A stretch of DNA of 64,000 nucleotides from Actinotalea sp. Marseille-Q4924. Its GTDB lineage: Bacteria > Actinomycetota > Actinomycetes > Actinomycetales > Cellulomonadaceae. This document shows, piece after piece, positions 31,590-40,601 of this stretch; the stretch's first letter is position 1, and every line of letters begins with the position of its first letter. The position numbers and the translations under genes were made by a program. The notes beneath the pieces were generated by a model. It made no database searches. It saw nothing but the letters and a program-made list of their open reading frames with translations, and was not told the origin of the DNA. Location of the stretch: contig NZ_CAKAKB010000002.1 of NCBI RefSeq assembly GCF_916618755.1, positions 62,001-126,000 of the forward strand, read 5' to 3'.

Positions 31590-33242
31590 TCAAAGCCGGC
31601 TGTGCACCAGATGCCCCGCCAGCACAGTGGCCTCCACGGTCAGGTGGGCCAGCGACGAGACGGGTACTTCCCAAGGGTCGTCCGACAGGACGATCGCGTC
31701 CCCGAGGTAGCCGGGCGCTAGTCGGCCCGCCACGTCGTCCTCGTGCAGCGTCTGCGCCGGGGCCGTCGTCATCATCGCCAGCGCCTCGCCCACGGTGATC
31801 GCTTCGTCGGCGCCGATGAGCACTCCGGCTCGTGTCCGTCGCTCTACGGCGGCCTGCACCCCGATGAACGGGTTCAACGGTGAGCACGGGTAGTCGCTGT
31901 TGATCTGCACGTGCAGGCCTGCGTCCAGCGCCGATCGCATCGGCAGCACGCCACGGACGCGCTCCTCGCCGAGGAGGGTCAACCAGGAGTCCCCCTCGGA
32001 GCTGAGCATGGACGGCTGGGTCGACAGCACGAGACCCAGCGCGGCCATCCGCGCGAGCTGGCCGGGCCGCGGTGGCATGAACCCGTGCTCGATCCGGTGG
32101 TGGTGCCCGACCGCAGCAGTGCCGAGGGCGTCCTCGAAGGCGTTGAGGGCGATGTCGAGGGCGCGTTGGCCGATGGCGTGGACGGCCACCTGGAGTCCCG
32201 CCTCGTGGCCGTCGAGGATCGTCGCCCGGAGCACCTCCGGGCCCACGCGGACGAGCCCGTAGTTGGCGGAGGCGCCGGGGAGCGCCTGGTCGGCCCCGTC
32301 ATCCGGGTACGGCTCGTAGAGAGCCGCGTTGCCGACGGTCAGGTTCCCGTCCACGCTCACCTTGATACCGGCGAGACGCAGCATGTCGTCACCCAGACCT
32401 GTGCGGAGACCGAGTCCGAGGATGTGCTCCAAGCGGGTCTGGGCCTCGACCGCCCGAGGATAGAAGCGGATGCGAGCACCCAGCTCGCCCGTCGTCCGCA
32501 TGAGGATGTAGTCAGAGATCTCCCGCGGCTCACGCATGATGTCGTGGATCGTGGTGATCCCGAGCCGCTGGAGTTGGGCGAATCCCGCCCGGAGCGCCTT
32601 CAGACGCGTCGCCTGGTCGAGCGCGGGGACGACCGTGTCGGCCTGGGTCGCATCGAGGCGCAACTTGCCGCGTTCGTGCAGCACGCCCGTCGGCTCACCG
32701 TTCGCGTCGCGCTCCAGGCGACCACCGGCCGGGTCCTGGGTCGTCCGATCGATGCCCGCCAGCTCGAGCGCGACGGAGTTCGCGGCGACCACGTGCCGTC
32801 CGACGCCACGGATGACCGTCGGGAGCCCACCGGTCACCGCGTCGAGCTCGTGCCGGGTCGGGAACCTGCGCTCGTCCAGACGCAGCGGGTCGAGGCTGTC
32901 CCCCTGGACCCACTCGCCCCGCTCCTTCTCGCCGGCTCGGACCTTGACGGCGTCGAGCACGTCACCGAGCGTCGACGGGTCGAGCGTGGCGAAGTCGAGG
33001 TACTCGGACTCGAGCATGGAAGCGCGGTGGAAGTGCGTGTGGCTGTCGGTCAGCCCGGGCAGGACGGTGCGCCCGCCTGCGTCCAGCACCTCCGTGCCCC
33101 GCCCGGCCCACTCCGCCATGTCGGCGTTGTCGCCGACGTGCGCCACGCGTCCGCCTATGAAGGCGACGGCCTGCGCACGGGGAGCCGCATCGTCCATCGT
33201 CCGTACCACGGCGTTCTGCACGATCAGATCGGCGAATCTCAC
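31590..33242 (-). CDS. YtcJ-type amidohydrolase
   Basis: 550 residues from GTG 33242 (AGGAAGG upstream). A metal-dependent amidohydrolase of the YtcJ branch: the N-terminal beta-sandwich (IVQNAVVRTMDD), metal motif DSHTHFHRAS, KVSVDGNLTVG, the HAIGQRALD and HRIEHGFMPP histidines, NSDYP, and the terminal sandwich GRLAPGYLGDAIVLSDDPWEV. Members hydrolyse amides, carbamates or ring amides; the substrate here is unknown. It is the last gene of an operon that begins with an isochorismatase-like amidase and includes an ABC importer, so it probably degrades the imported compound. Confidence 0.9.
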   Translation of the reverse strand: MRFADLIVQNAVVRTMDDAAPRAQAVAFIGGRVAHVGDNADMAEWAGRGTEVLDAGGRTVLPGLTDSHTHFHRASMLESEYLDFATLDPSTLGDVLDAVKVRAGEKERGEWVQGDSLDPLRLDERRFPTRHELDAVTGGLPTVIRGVGRHVVAANSVALELAGIDRTTQDPAGGRLERDANGEPTGVLHERGKLRLDATQADTVVPALDQATRLKALRAGFAQLQRLGITTIHDIMREPREISDYILMRTTGELGARIRFYPRAVEAQTRLEHILGLGLRTGLGDDMLRLAGIKVSVDGNLTVGNAALYEPYPDDGADQALPGASANYGLVRVGPEVLRATILDGHEAGLQVAVHAIGQRALDIALNAFEDALGTAAVGHHHRIEHGFMPPRPGQLARMAALGLVLSTQPSMLSSEGDSWLTLLGEERVRGVLPMRSALDAGLHVQINSDYPCSPLNPFIGVQAAVERRTRAGVLIGADEAITVGEALAMMTTAPAQTLHEDDVAGRLAPGYLGDAIVLSDDPWEVPVSSLAHLTVEATVLAGHLVHSRL

Positions 33243-33309
33243 GTCGCTGTCCTTCCTGTGCGCAGGTCTGGACCGCCGGGGCCGACGGCAGGGGCGGTGG
33301 TCGTCGGGC

Positions 33310-35013
33310 TCACGTCGGACTCACGCGCCGGACGCCGGCGGCGAGCGCCACCGTGATCACGATCATGACGAGGGACAGCACGGCGGTCCCCGCGGTGTCC
33401 CCGGTGTCCCACAGGTTCCAGATCAGCGAGGAGAACACCACGCTGTCGCGCCCGCTGAGGATCAGCGGGAAGACGAGGTTCTTGACGCTGAGCAGCACCA
33501 CGAGCAGGAAGGCGTTGACCAGCGACGGCGTCACGAGGGGCACCAAGATCCGGCGGACGGCCTGCAGGGGGGAGGCGCCGCTCGCCGCCGCCGCGTCCTC
33601 GAGGACCCGCTGCACCTGGCCGATGCCCGTGTTCATCTGCCGGGTCGCCAGGCTGACGTACCGCGTCGCCAGGGCGATGACGAGGATCCAGATGGTGCCG
33701 TAGATCGGCACGCGGATGTTGAGGTAGATGAGCGCGACACCGAGCCCCAGCACGATGGCGGGGATCGAGTGGGGGAAGAACGCGAGGAAGTCCAGCGAGC
33801 TCCGCAGCCGGGACCGGGACCGCACGACGATCCAGGACACGGTGAACGCCAGGGTCAGGGTCGCGACGCCCGCGAGGAAGCCCAGCAGGATGGTGTTGAG
33901 TAGGGCTTGCTGCACGAAGTCGTCGGTGAGCAGGCGGCCGTAGGCCGACAGGCTCACCCGACTCAGCGCCTCGGCGGAGGGGGGGACGTAGAACGGCTGG
34001 AGGCTGGTCCAGATGAGGATCAGCACGGGCAGCAGGAGGTCCAGGAGCAGGTAGAGCCCCAGGAAGAGACCGCCGAAGAGCTTGGTCCGCCACCCCGCGA
34101 CGACCCTGCGTGCGCGGTAGGTGTTGCCCGAGACGGTCGCGTACCTCTCCGACCGCGCCACGATGCGCTGGTAGAAGATCAGGGGCACGAGGACGATGGC
34201 GATGAGCAGCAGGCCGTAGGCGCTCGCCATCCCGAAGTTCGGCAGGCCGCCGGTCGGCTGGATCTCCACGAAGATCTTCGTGCTCAGGACGGGGATCCCG
34301 GCGCGCAGCCCGATGAGCGCCGGGATGTCGAACGACTCGAGCGTCGCCGCGAGCTGGTAGACGAAGGCGCTGAGGATCGCCGGCGTGAGCAGCGGGATCG
34401 TGATCCGGCGGATCACCAGGGGACGGGAGGCACCGGATGCAGCTCCGGCGTCCTCGTACGTCGCGTCCATCGCCCGGAAGGCGGCGGACAGGAGGAGGAA
34501 GGTCACCGGCACCAGCCGGAGGCCCTCCAGCAGGATCATCCCCTGCATGGTGTAGATGTTCAGCGGTCCGGGGCCGGCGAGGTTGAACAGGTCGCGGAGG
34601 AAGACGTTCACCACGCCGTTGGTCGGGTTGAACATGAACGCCCAGGCGATCGCGGAGATGAAACCGGGGATGCCGAGGGAGGCGAGCACCATGACGAAGA
34701 CGGCCTTCTTGGCCGGGAACGTCGTGCGCTCGATCAGCCAGGCCAGCACCATGCTGACGCCGAAGGCGACCACCAGGGCGCCGACCGTCAGGACGAGGGT
34801 GTTCCAGACAATCGCCCCCGTGCCGGCGCTCAGCACCTCGGCGTAGTTCTGCGTCGTCCAGGAGCTCTCGGGTTCGAACGGCAGGGTCCCTTCTGTCAGC
34901 CGAGCACTGCTGAAGACCAGGACTCCGAGCGGTCCCAGCACGAGGAACACGAGGAGCGCCAGCACGGGGAAGGCGAGCGGCGTGCGGGTGAACAGGCGGC
35001 GGACCGCGGTCAT
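33310..35013 (-). CDS. ABC transporter permease, two fused permease domains
   Basis: 567 residues from ATG 35013, overlapping the ATPase stop by four bases. Two binding-protein-dependent permease domains in tandem (about 50-260 and 330-560), each with six or so helices and an EAA-type loop (EDAGAASGASRPLVIRRITIPLL and EDAAAASGASPLQAVRRILVPLV). This fused layout is typical of the FbpB/ThiP/PhnU-like group of importers for iron(III), thiamine and small phosphonates or organic acids. It works with the ATPase at 35010 and binding protein at 36170. Confidence 0.92.
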   Translation of the reverse strand: MTAVRRLFTRTPLAFPVLALLVFLVLGPLGVLVFSSARLTEGTLPFEPESSWTTQNYAEVLSAGTGAIVWNTLVLTVGALVVAFGVSMVLAWLIERTTFPAKKAVFVMVLASLGIPGFISAIAWAFMFNPTNGVVNVFLRDLFNLAGPGPLNIYTMQGMILLEGLRLVPVTFLLLSAAFRAMDATYEDAGAASGASRPLVIRRITIPLLTPAILSAFVYQLAATLESFDIPALIGLRAGIPVLSTKIFVEIQPTGGLPNFGMASAYGLLLIAIVLVPLIFYQRIVARSERYATVSGNTYRARRVVAGWRTKLFGGLFLGLYLLLDLLLPVLILIWTSLQPFYVPPSAEALSRVSLSAYGRLLTDDFVQQALLNTILLGFLAGVATLTLAFTVSWIVVRSRSRLRSSLDFLAFFPHSIPAIVLGLGVALIYLNIRVPIYGTIWILVIALATRYVSLATRQMNTGIGQVQRVLEDAAAASGASPLQAVRRILVPLVTPSLVNAFLLVVLLSVKNLVFPLILSGRDSVVFSSLIWNLWDTGDTAGTAVLSLVMIVITVALAAGVRRVSPT

Positions 35014-36173
35014 GCCACGACTCCCGCGGGGCTGGCGTCCCGTTCGTCCGACGAGTCGGCGGCGGGCCGGGCACGCCGGATGACCCGGCACGCGTCCACC
35101 GGAAGCTCGACCACGACGCGCGCTCCTGAGGGCAGGTCCTCGCGGGAGCCGGACAGTGCCGTGAGGTGCTCACCGCTGGCCAGCGTGACGCGGTACTGGA
35201 CCGACGCACCGGTGAACTGCCCGATCTCCAGGACGCCGTGGAAGGTGTTCATGCGTCCCTCGTGGGCGTCGGCCGGCCGCTCCTCATGGATGACGACGTC
35301 CTCCGGGCGGACCGTCACGGCGACGGGACCCGCGAGGTCGACCCGCGGGTCCGTGGCACAGGCAACCCGCCCGAAGGGCGTCTCGACGAGCACGTGCCCC
35401 TCGCCCGCGGACGCCCCGACCTCCCCATGGAAGAGGTTCGTCGAGCCCACGAACGAGGCCACGAACTCGTCCGCCGGCTCGTGGTAGATCTCCCGCGGCG
35501 TCCCCTCCTGGACGATCGACCCGTCCCGCATGACCGCGATCCGGTCGGACATCGCCAGGGCTTCGGACTGGTCGTGGGTGACGAACAGGGCCGTGATCCC
35601 GAGCCGACGTTGGATCAGGCTCAACTCGGTGCGCATGCTCTCGCGGAGCTTGGCGTCGAGGTTCGACAGGGGCTCGTCCAGCAGCAGCACGCGCGGTTCC
35701 CGGACCAGGGCTCGTGCGAGCGAGAGCCGCTGCTGCTGGCCTCCCGAGAGCTCCGTCGACATCCGCTTCTCGAGACCGCCGAGGTCGACGAGCTCCAGGG
35801 CGTTCATCACCTTGTCGCGCTGCGAGGTCTTGGACTCCCGGCGAGCACCCACCTGGAGCGGGAAGGCGACGTTGTCGTAGACGTTCATGTGCGGCCAGAC
35901 CGCGTAGTTCTGGAACACCATCCCGATGTCGCGTCGGTGGGTGGGCACGAAGACCTGGTCGGAGACCACGACCGTGTCACCCAGGGAGATCCGCCCGCCG
36001 TCGGCGCGCTCCAAGCCGGCCACGCACTTCAGGGTGGTGGTCTTGCCGCACCCGCTGGGCCCCAGCAGGGTGTAGAACTCCCCCTCCTGAACGGTGAAAG
36101 AGAGGTCGTCCACCGCCCGCTGGGAATGGGAGGCCCCGGGGTACCGTTTCTTCAGACCCTCGACGACGATCAT
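35010..36173 (-). CDS. ABC transporter ATP-binding protein (PotA/FbpC-like)
   Basis: 387 residues. Walker A GPSGCGKTTT, Q-loop GMVFQNYAVWPHM, signature LSGGQQQRL, Walker B VLLLDEPLSNLD and switch His VTHDQ are all intact. The C-terminal 140 residues form the TOBE-like regulatory domain usual for importers of this group. It overlaps both neighbours by four bases, so the three importer genes are translationally coupled. Confidence 0.94.
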   Translation of the reverse strand: MIVVEGLKKRYPGASHSQRAVDDLSFTVQEGEFYTLLGPSGCGKTTTLKCVAGLERADGGRISLGDTVVVSDQVFVPTHRRDIGMVFQNYAVWPHMNVYDNVAFPLQVGARRESKTSQRDKVMNALELVDLGGLEKRMSTELSGGQQQRLSLARALVREPRVLLLDEPLSNLDAKLRESMRTELSLIQRRLGITALFVTHDQSEALAMSDRIAVMRDGSIVQEGTPREIYHEPADEFVASFVGSTNLFHGEVGASAGEGHVLVETPFGRVACATDPRVDLAGPVAVTVRPEDVVIHEERPADAHEGRMNTFHGVLEIGQFTGASVQYRVTLASGEHLTALSGSREDLPSGARVVVELPVDACRVIRRARPAADSSDERDASPAGVVA

Positions 36174-37243
36174 CCGGCCGTGCCCAGGCTCGCCCAGATC
36201 GCGGCGATCTGCGCCGCAGCGTCAGCGGCCAGGTCGACCTCCTCGGCCGTCTCGATGGCGGCGATCACGGCATCCTCGGGCGCACCGGCCGGGATGTCGT
36301 CGTTGCCCTTGTAGGCGTACTCGAGGACCTTGGCCGCCCCCTCCTCTCCGACGAGCCAGCCCACCCAGCACGCCGCCGCGTTCGGGTGCGGGGCGTCCGC
36401 GAGGACGACCTGGTAGAAGTCCGACGTGGGGATGACGTCCAGGTAGTGGATCTCGAGGGGCGAACCCTGCGCCTGCTGCTCGAGCGTCTCTGCCGACCTG
36501 CCGTTCGTCGTTAGCTCGTTCTCACCGCTGGCCACGGTGAGCATGCCTGCGGTGCCTCCCTCGATCACGACGGGCTGGACCGTCTCCTTCATCCGCTCGA
36601 CGTAGTCGACGGTCTCGTCGACGCCCCACTCCAGCGCCAGCGCCTGCAGCGGGTTCCCCCTGGGGTCGACGACGACGGTGCCGGCCCACTTGGGGTCGAT
36701 CAGCTCCTCCCAGGTCTCCGGCAGGTCCTCCGGCTGCGTGACGTCCGGGTTGTACACGAGACCGTTGGCGATCCGGCTGTTGCGGACCATGCCGGTCTCG
36801 GTGATGAGGGACTCCCGGACACCCAGAGACGTCCAGTCCACGTCCTGCTGCACGAGGTCCCGCTCCACCAGCGGCTCGAACGCGTCGAGGTTCCCCTCGA
36901 TGACGTCCACCTCCGAGGCGCGCCCGGAGCCGGCCTCCAGGACGAGGCGCTGGGTGATGTCCTCGGGGCGCAGCGACTGGAACTCGACGTCGATCCCAGG
37001 GTGCGCTGCGGCGAAGTCGGCCTCGAGCTTCTGCTGGGTGGCGTCCTCCTCGCTGCCCCAGAAGACGACGGTCCCCTCCTCAGCACCGGCCTCGCAGACT
37101 GCTGCCTGGTCTCCGCCGACCGCCCCGGCGTCCGTGCCGCCGTCGTCCGAGGTCTCGTCCGTGGTCGGGCTGCCGCAGGCGGCGAGGGCCAACGGGAGGC
37201 AGATGATCAGTGCCAAGCTCTTCCCGGTCCTACTGGTGCGCAT
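36170..37243 (-). CDS. ABC transporter substrate-binding lipoprotein
   Basis: 357 residues with a lipoprotein signal: SLALIICLPLALAACGS, the Cys at about 23 being the acylated residue after LAAC. The mature protein has the type 1/6 solute-binding features (VVFWGSEEDATQQKLEADFAAAHPGIDVEF at the start, GLVYNPD, TWEELIDPKWAGTVVVDPR). Such proteins bind iron, thiamine, polyamines or small anionic organics; no iron-binding tyrosines are obvious. Cell-surface anchored. It is followed by ATPase and permease and preceded by the isochorismatase-like gene, so it probably captures the substrate of the operon's hydrolases. Confidence 0.92.
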   Translation of the reverse strand: MRTSRTGKSLALIICLPLALAACGSPTTDETSDDGGTDAGAVGGDQAAVCEAGAEEGTVVFWGSEEDATQQKLEADFAAAHPGIDVEFQSLRPEDITQRLVLEAGSGRASEVDVIEGNLDAFEPLVERDLVQQDVDWTSLGVRESLITETGMVRNSRIANGLVYNPDVTQPEDLPETWEELIDPKWAGTVVVDPRGNPLQALALEWGVDETVDYVERMKETVQPVVIEGGTAGMLTVASGENELTTNGRSAETLEQQAQGSPLEIHYLDVIPTSDFYQVVLADAPHPNAAACWVGWLVGEEGAAKVLEYAYKGNDDIPAGAPEDAVIAAIETAEEVDLAADAAAQIAAIWASLGTAG

Positions 37244-37326
37244 CGTTCGTCCTCTCGGAGGGCCCGGTGCGAGCGACCGGACTGGGGGTGGGTGATGGGG
37301 GCGTCACGTTCTCGCGGGGCGAGCGC

Positions 37327-38064
37327 TCAGCCCGCCCGTCGGTCGACGGCCCCGGTGGAGTCGGCGATCCACTGAGTGACCTCCGCCAGGGAGATCACGT
37401 CCGCGTACTTCCGGTCCATGTCGAAGAGGTTGATGGCGCTCGACGCCTCGTGCCGGTCGTAGACGCAGTCCTCGACCACGATCATCCGCAGGCGCAGGCT
37501 GCAGCCGTCGACGACGGTCGAGCGGACGCAGCCGCTCACGCTCTCGCCGCAGACGATCAGCGTGTCGACCCCCGCCCCGATGAGATGAGCAGCCAGCGGT
37601 GTGCCGAAGAAGGCGCTCGGACCGGCCTTGCGCAGGACGACCTCACCGGGGAGTGGCGCGGCCTGCTCGACGATGTCGAGCCGACGACGGTGGCGGTCCT
37701 CCTCCTCCGAGGTCCTCGGCTCTGAGCGGTGCCGCCCTCCCAGGCGGGCACCCCAGCCGGTCAGCCCGGAGTCCTCCTCGGCGAGCGCCGTCACGTGGAT
37801 GACGGGGATGTCGGCCGTGCGTGCTGCCTCCAGGAGGTCGACGGTCTTCTCGAGGGCGGTCCATCCGTCGAGGCCGGTACTTCCGGGCCAGGTCTTGATG
37901 GCTTCGAGCAGGGGCTCCGGGCGGTCCCCGACTGCCTTGCGATAGTTGTCGACGGAGAGCACCGCAGCGCTTCGGCCGAAGCCGTAGCGACCGGTGGGTG
38001 GCGAGGCAGCCAAGTGCTCCTTGTCCCGGTCCGTGAGGAACCTGTCCCAGACCCGTTCCACCAT
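37327..38064 (-). CDS. Isochorismatase-like amidase (carbamoyl/ureide hydrolase group)
   Basis: 245 residues from ATG 38064 with GAGGGG upstream. The cysteine hydrolase triad is visible: Asp39 (LSVDNYR), Lys146 (VLRKAGPSAF) and Cys179 (SVSGCVRSTV), with the FFGTPL loop. True isochorismatases lack the nucleophilic Cys, so an amidase such as N-carbamoylsarcosine amidase, ureidoacrylate or nicotinamide-type activity is more likely. It heads an operon with the ABC importer and the YtcJ amidohydrolase, all on the minus strand. Promoter at 38116-38150. Confidence 0.88.
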   Translation of the reverse strand: MVERVWDRFLTDRDKEHLAASPPTGRYGFGRSAAVLSVDNYRKAVGDRPEPLLEAIKTWPGSTGLDGWTALEKTVDLLEAARTADIPVIHVTALAEEDSGLTGWGARLGGRHRSEPRTSEEEDRHRRRLDIVEQAAPLPGEVVLRKAGPSAFFGTPLAAHLIGAGVDTLIVCGESVSGCVRSTVVDGCSLRLRMIVVEDCVYDRHEASSAINLFDMDRKYADVISLAEVTQWIADSTGAVDRRAG

Positions 38065-38115
38065 GAGGAGCCCCTCGTCACTCGGACCGCGCTGTCCGAC
38101 ACATGCGTTTCGGCG

Positions 38116-38150
38116 ACCGTAGGACCGGCGGAGAGACCGAGTCAAGACTC
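38116..38150 (-). promoter_or_regulatory. Promoter of the amidase-ABC-amidohydrolase operon with operator
   Basis: On the minus strand TTGACT (38145-38140), 18 bases, TACGGT (38121-38116). The perfect palindrome GAGTC-AA-GACTC (38139-38150) covers the -35 box, so binding there would block the promoter. The divergent MarR gene at 38263 is the obvious candidate regulator. CTGTATA follows at 38150-38156. Confidence 0.65.
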
Positions 38151-38262
38151 TGTATAAAGAATCCGCTGTCTATCTGCGCCGGTCACGCCACCGAGACCGG
38201 CCCGCCCCGGCGCCGTCGGCTGCGTGTTGTCCCCGCAAATGCATGCGTGGTACACACATCCG

Positions 38263-38730
38263 GTGCAGCGATCCGATCTGACAGATGCGTTGGACGACGC
38301 GCTCGTCGCCGTCCAGCGGGTCCCGCGTCGGTCGGGCTACCGCATGCGCCTGCTCGGCTCTGTGGCGATCCCCGGCGGGCTCGGGACCTTCCGTGCTCTG
38401 CGCGCCGTCGAGCGCGGCTCCACGGCAGGCGCTCCGTCGGTGGGTGACGTCGCCGAGGCCCTCGTCGTCGACCCGTCCACCGCGAGCCGCGTCGTGGAGC
38501 GGTGCGTCGACGCCGGGCTCCTGAGCCGGACGCCCGATGCGGAGGACCGGCGACGCTCGGCGCTCGCCCTCACCGCGGCAGGCTCCGCGGTCCTCGCGCA
38601 GGTCACGCGCAACCGTCGCGCCGCACTCGCGGAGGTCGTCGACGGCTGGTCCGACGACGACGTCGCCCGGCTGGTCGCGCTGCTCGGGGAGCTGCTGCAG
38701 GGGATGGACCGGCTCGAGAGCCCGCCGTGA
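38263..38730 (+). CDS. MarR family transcriptional regulator
   Basis: 155 residues from GTG 38263, placed 6 bases after a TACACA box (38251-38256), so probably leaderless. The winged helix is clear: SVGDVAEALVVDPSTASRVVERCVDAGLLSRTPDAEDRRRSALALTAAG, including the DxRxx wing motif (DAEDRRR). Flanking helices form the dimer interface. It overlaps the downstream MFS gene (GTGA) and is divergent from the amidase-ABC operon, and may repress both through the palindrome at 38139-38150 and nearby sequences. Confidence 0.88.
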   Translation: MQRSDLTDALDDALVAVQRVPRRSGYRMRLLGSVAIPGGLGTFRALRAVERGSTAGAPSVGDVAEALVVDPSTASRVVERCVDAGLLSRTPDAEDRRRSALALTAAGSAVLAQVTRNRRAALAEVVDGWSDDDVARLVALLGELLQGMDRLESPP

Positions 38731-39980
38731 CCGACGCCGGACCCGTCGAGGCCGCCGCACCACCACCGCGGAGCTGGGTCCGTCTGCTGCTCGATCCCCT
38801 GTACGGCGCGTTCTTCCTGGGGCGCATGCTCTCGTCGACCGGGATCTGGATCCACAGCATCACGGCCGCCGTGCTCACGTACGAGCTCACCCGCTCGGCG
38901 TTCATGGTGGGCCTCGTCAGCGTGGCCCAGTTCATCCCCCAGGTGCTGTTCGCCGCGTTCACGGGTTCCCTCGCGGACCGGGGTGACCGCAAGCGCCAGG
39001 TCATGGCGGGGCGCCTCGTGGTCACGTCGGGATCGGGCGGCCTTGCCCTGTGGACCTGGGCGCTCGGGACCGGGGCACCCGGCACGGAGTGGGTCATCGT
39101 GCTCTCTGCCCTCGTCGTCGGCATCGGGTTCGTCACGGGAGGGCCGGCGATGCACGCGATGGTGCCGGCCCTCGTGCGGCCCGGGGAGCTCGACGCCGCT
39201 GTGACGCTCAACATGCTGCCGGTGACGCTGTCACGCGCCATCGGGCCTGCGATCGGTGCGGCGGTGGCCCTCTCGGCCGGCGCCGACGTGGCCTTCGCGC
39301 TGGCCGCGGCCGGCAACCTCGGCTTCGTCCTGGTCCTGCTGCGGATGCGCGTCCCGCAGGCGGAGCGGGACCCGGCGGCCGACACGTCGATGCGGGCCGC
39401 CTTCGCCCATCTCCGCGTGGACCGGACGGTCGCGCTCCTGCTCCTCGGCGTGGCCGCCGTCGGTGTCGGCGCGGACCCGGCGATCACGCTCGCCCCCTCG
39501 ATCTCCAGCGAGATGGGGTACGGCACGTCGCAGACGGGCACGTTCGCGGCGGCGTTCGGCGTGGGAGCCGGGGTCGCCTTCCTCGTCATCCCTGTGATCC
39601 GCCGTGCCATCGGACTGCCCTGGTCCGCCACGGCGGGCCTGCTGCTCATCGGCGTGGGCTACGGGGCGGTGGCGGGCGTCTCGACCCCCTGGGCTGCCGT
39701 CCCCGGCTTCGCCGTCGCCGGCCTGGGCATGACCTTCGCGGTGACCGGGCTCAGTGCCCTGCTCCAGCGTCGGCTGCCGGACCAGCTCCGCGGTCGGATC
39801 ATGGCGCTGTGGTCGGTCGGTTTCCTCGGCTCCCGGCCCTTCGCCGCAGCGCTCAACGGCGCCGTCGCCGACCTCGTCTCGGTCGACGCCGCCCTCGTCG
39901 TCGTCATGGTGCTCATGGTGGGTGCGGCGCGGCTGTGCCGTCCCTCGACCACCGATCGGCCTCCACCCGTCCCCGACTGA
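38727..39980 (+). CDS. MFS transporter (MFS_3, exporter-like)
   Basis: 417 residues from GTG 38727, overlapping the MarR stop by four bases. Twelve predicted membrane helices; motif A is GSLADRGDRKRQVMAG. The pattern of an N-terminal cytoplasmic stretch followed by PLYGAFFLGRMLSSTGIWIHSI matches the MFS_3 group, which contains siderophore and drug exporters. Co-transcription with a MarR regulator suggests inducible export of a toxic substrate or pathway intermediate. Confidence 0.87.
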   Translation: MTDAGPVEAAAPPPRSWVRLLLDPLYGAFFLGRMLSSTGIWIHSITAAVLTYELTRSAFMVGLVSVAQFIPQVLFAAFTGSLADRGDRKRQVMAGRLVVTSGSGGLALWTWALGTGAPGTEWVIVLSALVVGIGFVTGGPAMHAMVPALVRPGELDAAVTLNMLPVTLSRAIGPAIGAAVALSAGADVAFALAAAGNLGFVLVLLRMRVPQAERDPAADTSMRAAFAHLRVDRTVALLLLGVAAVGVGADPAITLAPSISSEMGYGTSQTGTFAAAFGVGAGVAFLVIPVIRRAIGLPWSATAGLLLIGVGYGAVAGVSTPWAAVPGFAVAGLGMTFAVTGLSALLQRRLPDQLRGRIMALWSVGFLGSRPFAAALNGAVADLVSVDAALVVVMVLMVGAARLCRPSTTDRPPPVPD

Positions 39981-40054
39981 GGACCGCTCACCGTGGCCGG
40001 TGGCGCGGGCCGTGGCCCCTGGATGGAGGGAGTGGTGAGGAGGTAGGGGGTCCC

Positions 40055-40092
40055 TTGCCCGTCGAGGGGCAGCGTCCTAGAGTCTGTATACA
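40055..40092 (+). promoter_or_regulatory. Promoter of the molybdo-hydroxylase operon with TGTATACA operator
   Basis: TTGCCC (40055-40060), 17 bases, TAGAGT (40078-40083). The palindrome TGTATACA (40085-40092) sits at the expected transcription start, a site where a GntR-type repressor would block initiation. The same GTATAC core is found in the prp promoter (17914-17919). Confidence 0.65.
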
Positions 40093-40142
40093 TTATCTGG
40101 ATCAGACCGCAGGTCGGTCCGGACCCTGAGGAAGGAGAGGCC

Positions 40143-40601
40143 GTGCCTCGTTCGGAGTTCCACCGCGAGCTGTCCGTGGCGGCGTCGCCGGAGACGTCCT
40201 GGACCACCCTCACCGACGTGCCGCGGCTCGTCGGCTGGGTGGGGATCGTGGAGGACGCTGTCGAGCTCGACCCGCTCGCGCACTACACCGCCGTCCTCAT
40301 GGACCGTCTCGGTCCCTTCAAGCTCCGGGCGGATCTCGACATCGTGGTGAGCGACGTGGTGGCCGGCGAGTCTCTGCGCGTGCGGGCCGAGGGCGAGGAC
40401 CGGCAGGTCGGCTCCCGTCTCCAGATCGAGGCGACCATGGCGCTCGCCCCTCAGGAGGGCGGTACGAAGGTGGCCTTCGACGGCTCGTACGAGGTCACCG
40501 GCAAGGTGGCCTCGATGGGGTCCGGCACCATCAACAAGAAGGCCGAGAAGATCATGGGGGACTTCTTCAAGGCAGCCCAGGCGGAGCTCGGGGCCGCGTG
40601 A
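40143..40601 (+). CDS. CoxG-like SRPBCC protein
   Basis: 152 residues from GTG 40143 with a GGAAGGAGAGG ribosome site. A START/SRPBCC fold typical for CoxG: EFHRELSVAASPETSWTTLTDVPRLVGWV at the N-terminus, the long amphipathic C-terminal helix KKAEKIMGDFFKAAQAEL. In carbon-monoxide dehydrogenase operons CoxG anchors the enzyme to the membrane; here there is no C-terminal membrane helix, so it may instead help cofactor assembly or delivery. It is the first gene of an operon with the FAD, iron-sulfur and molybdenum subunits. Confidence 0.85.
   Translation: MPRSEFHRELSVAASPETSWTTLTDVPRLVGWVGIVEDAVELDPLAHYTAVLMDRLGPFKLRADLDIVVSDVVAGESLRVRAEGEDRQVGSRLQIEATMALAPQEGGTKVAFDGSYEVTGKVASMGSGTINKKAEKIMGDFFKAAQAELGAA

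Noticed and set aside
37327-38064. True isochorismatase of siderophore synthesis
   Set aside because: The protein has the catalytic Cys179 and Lys146 of amidases and there are no siderophore genes nearby.
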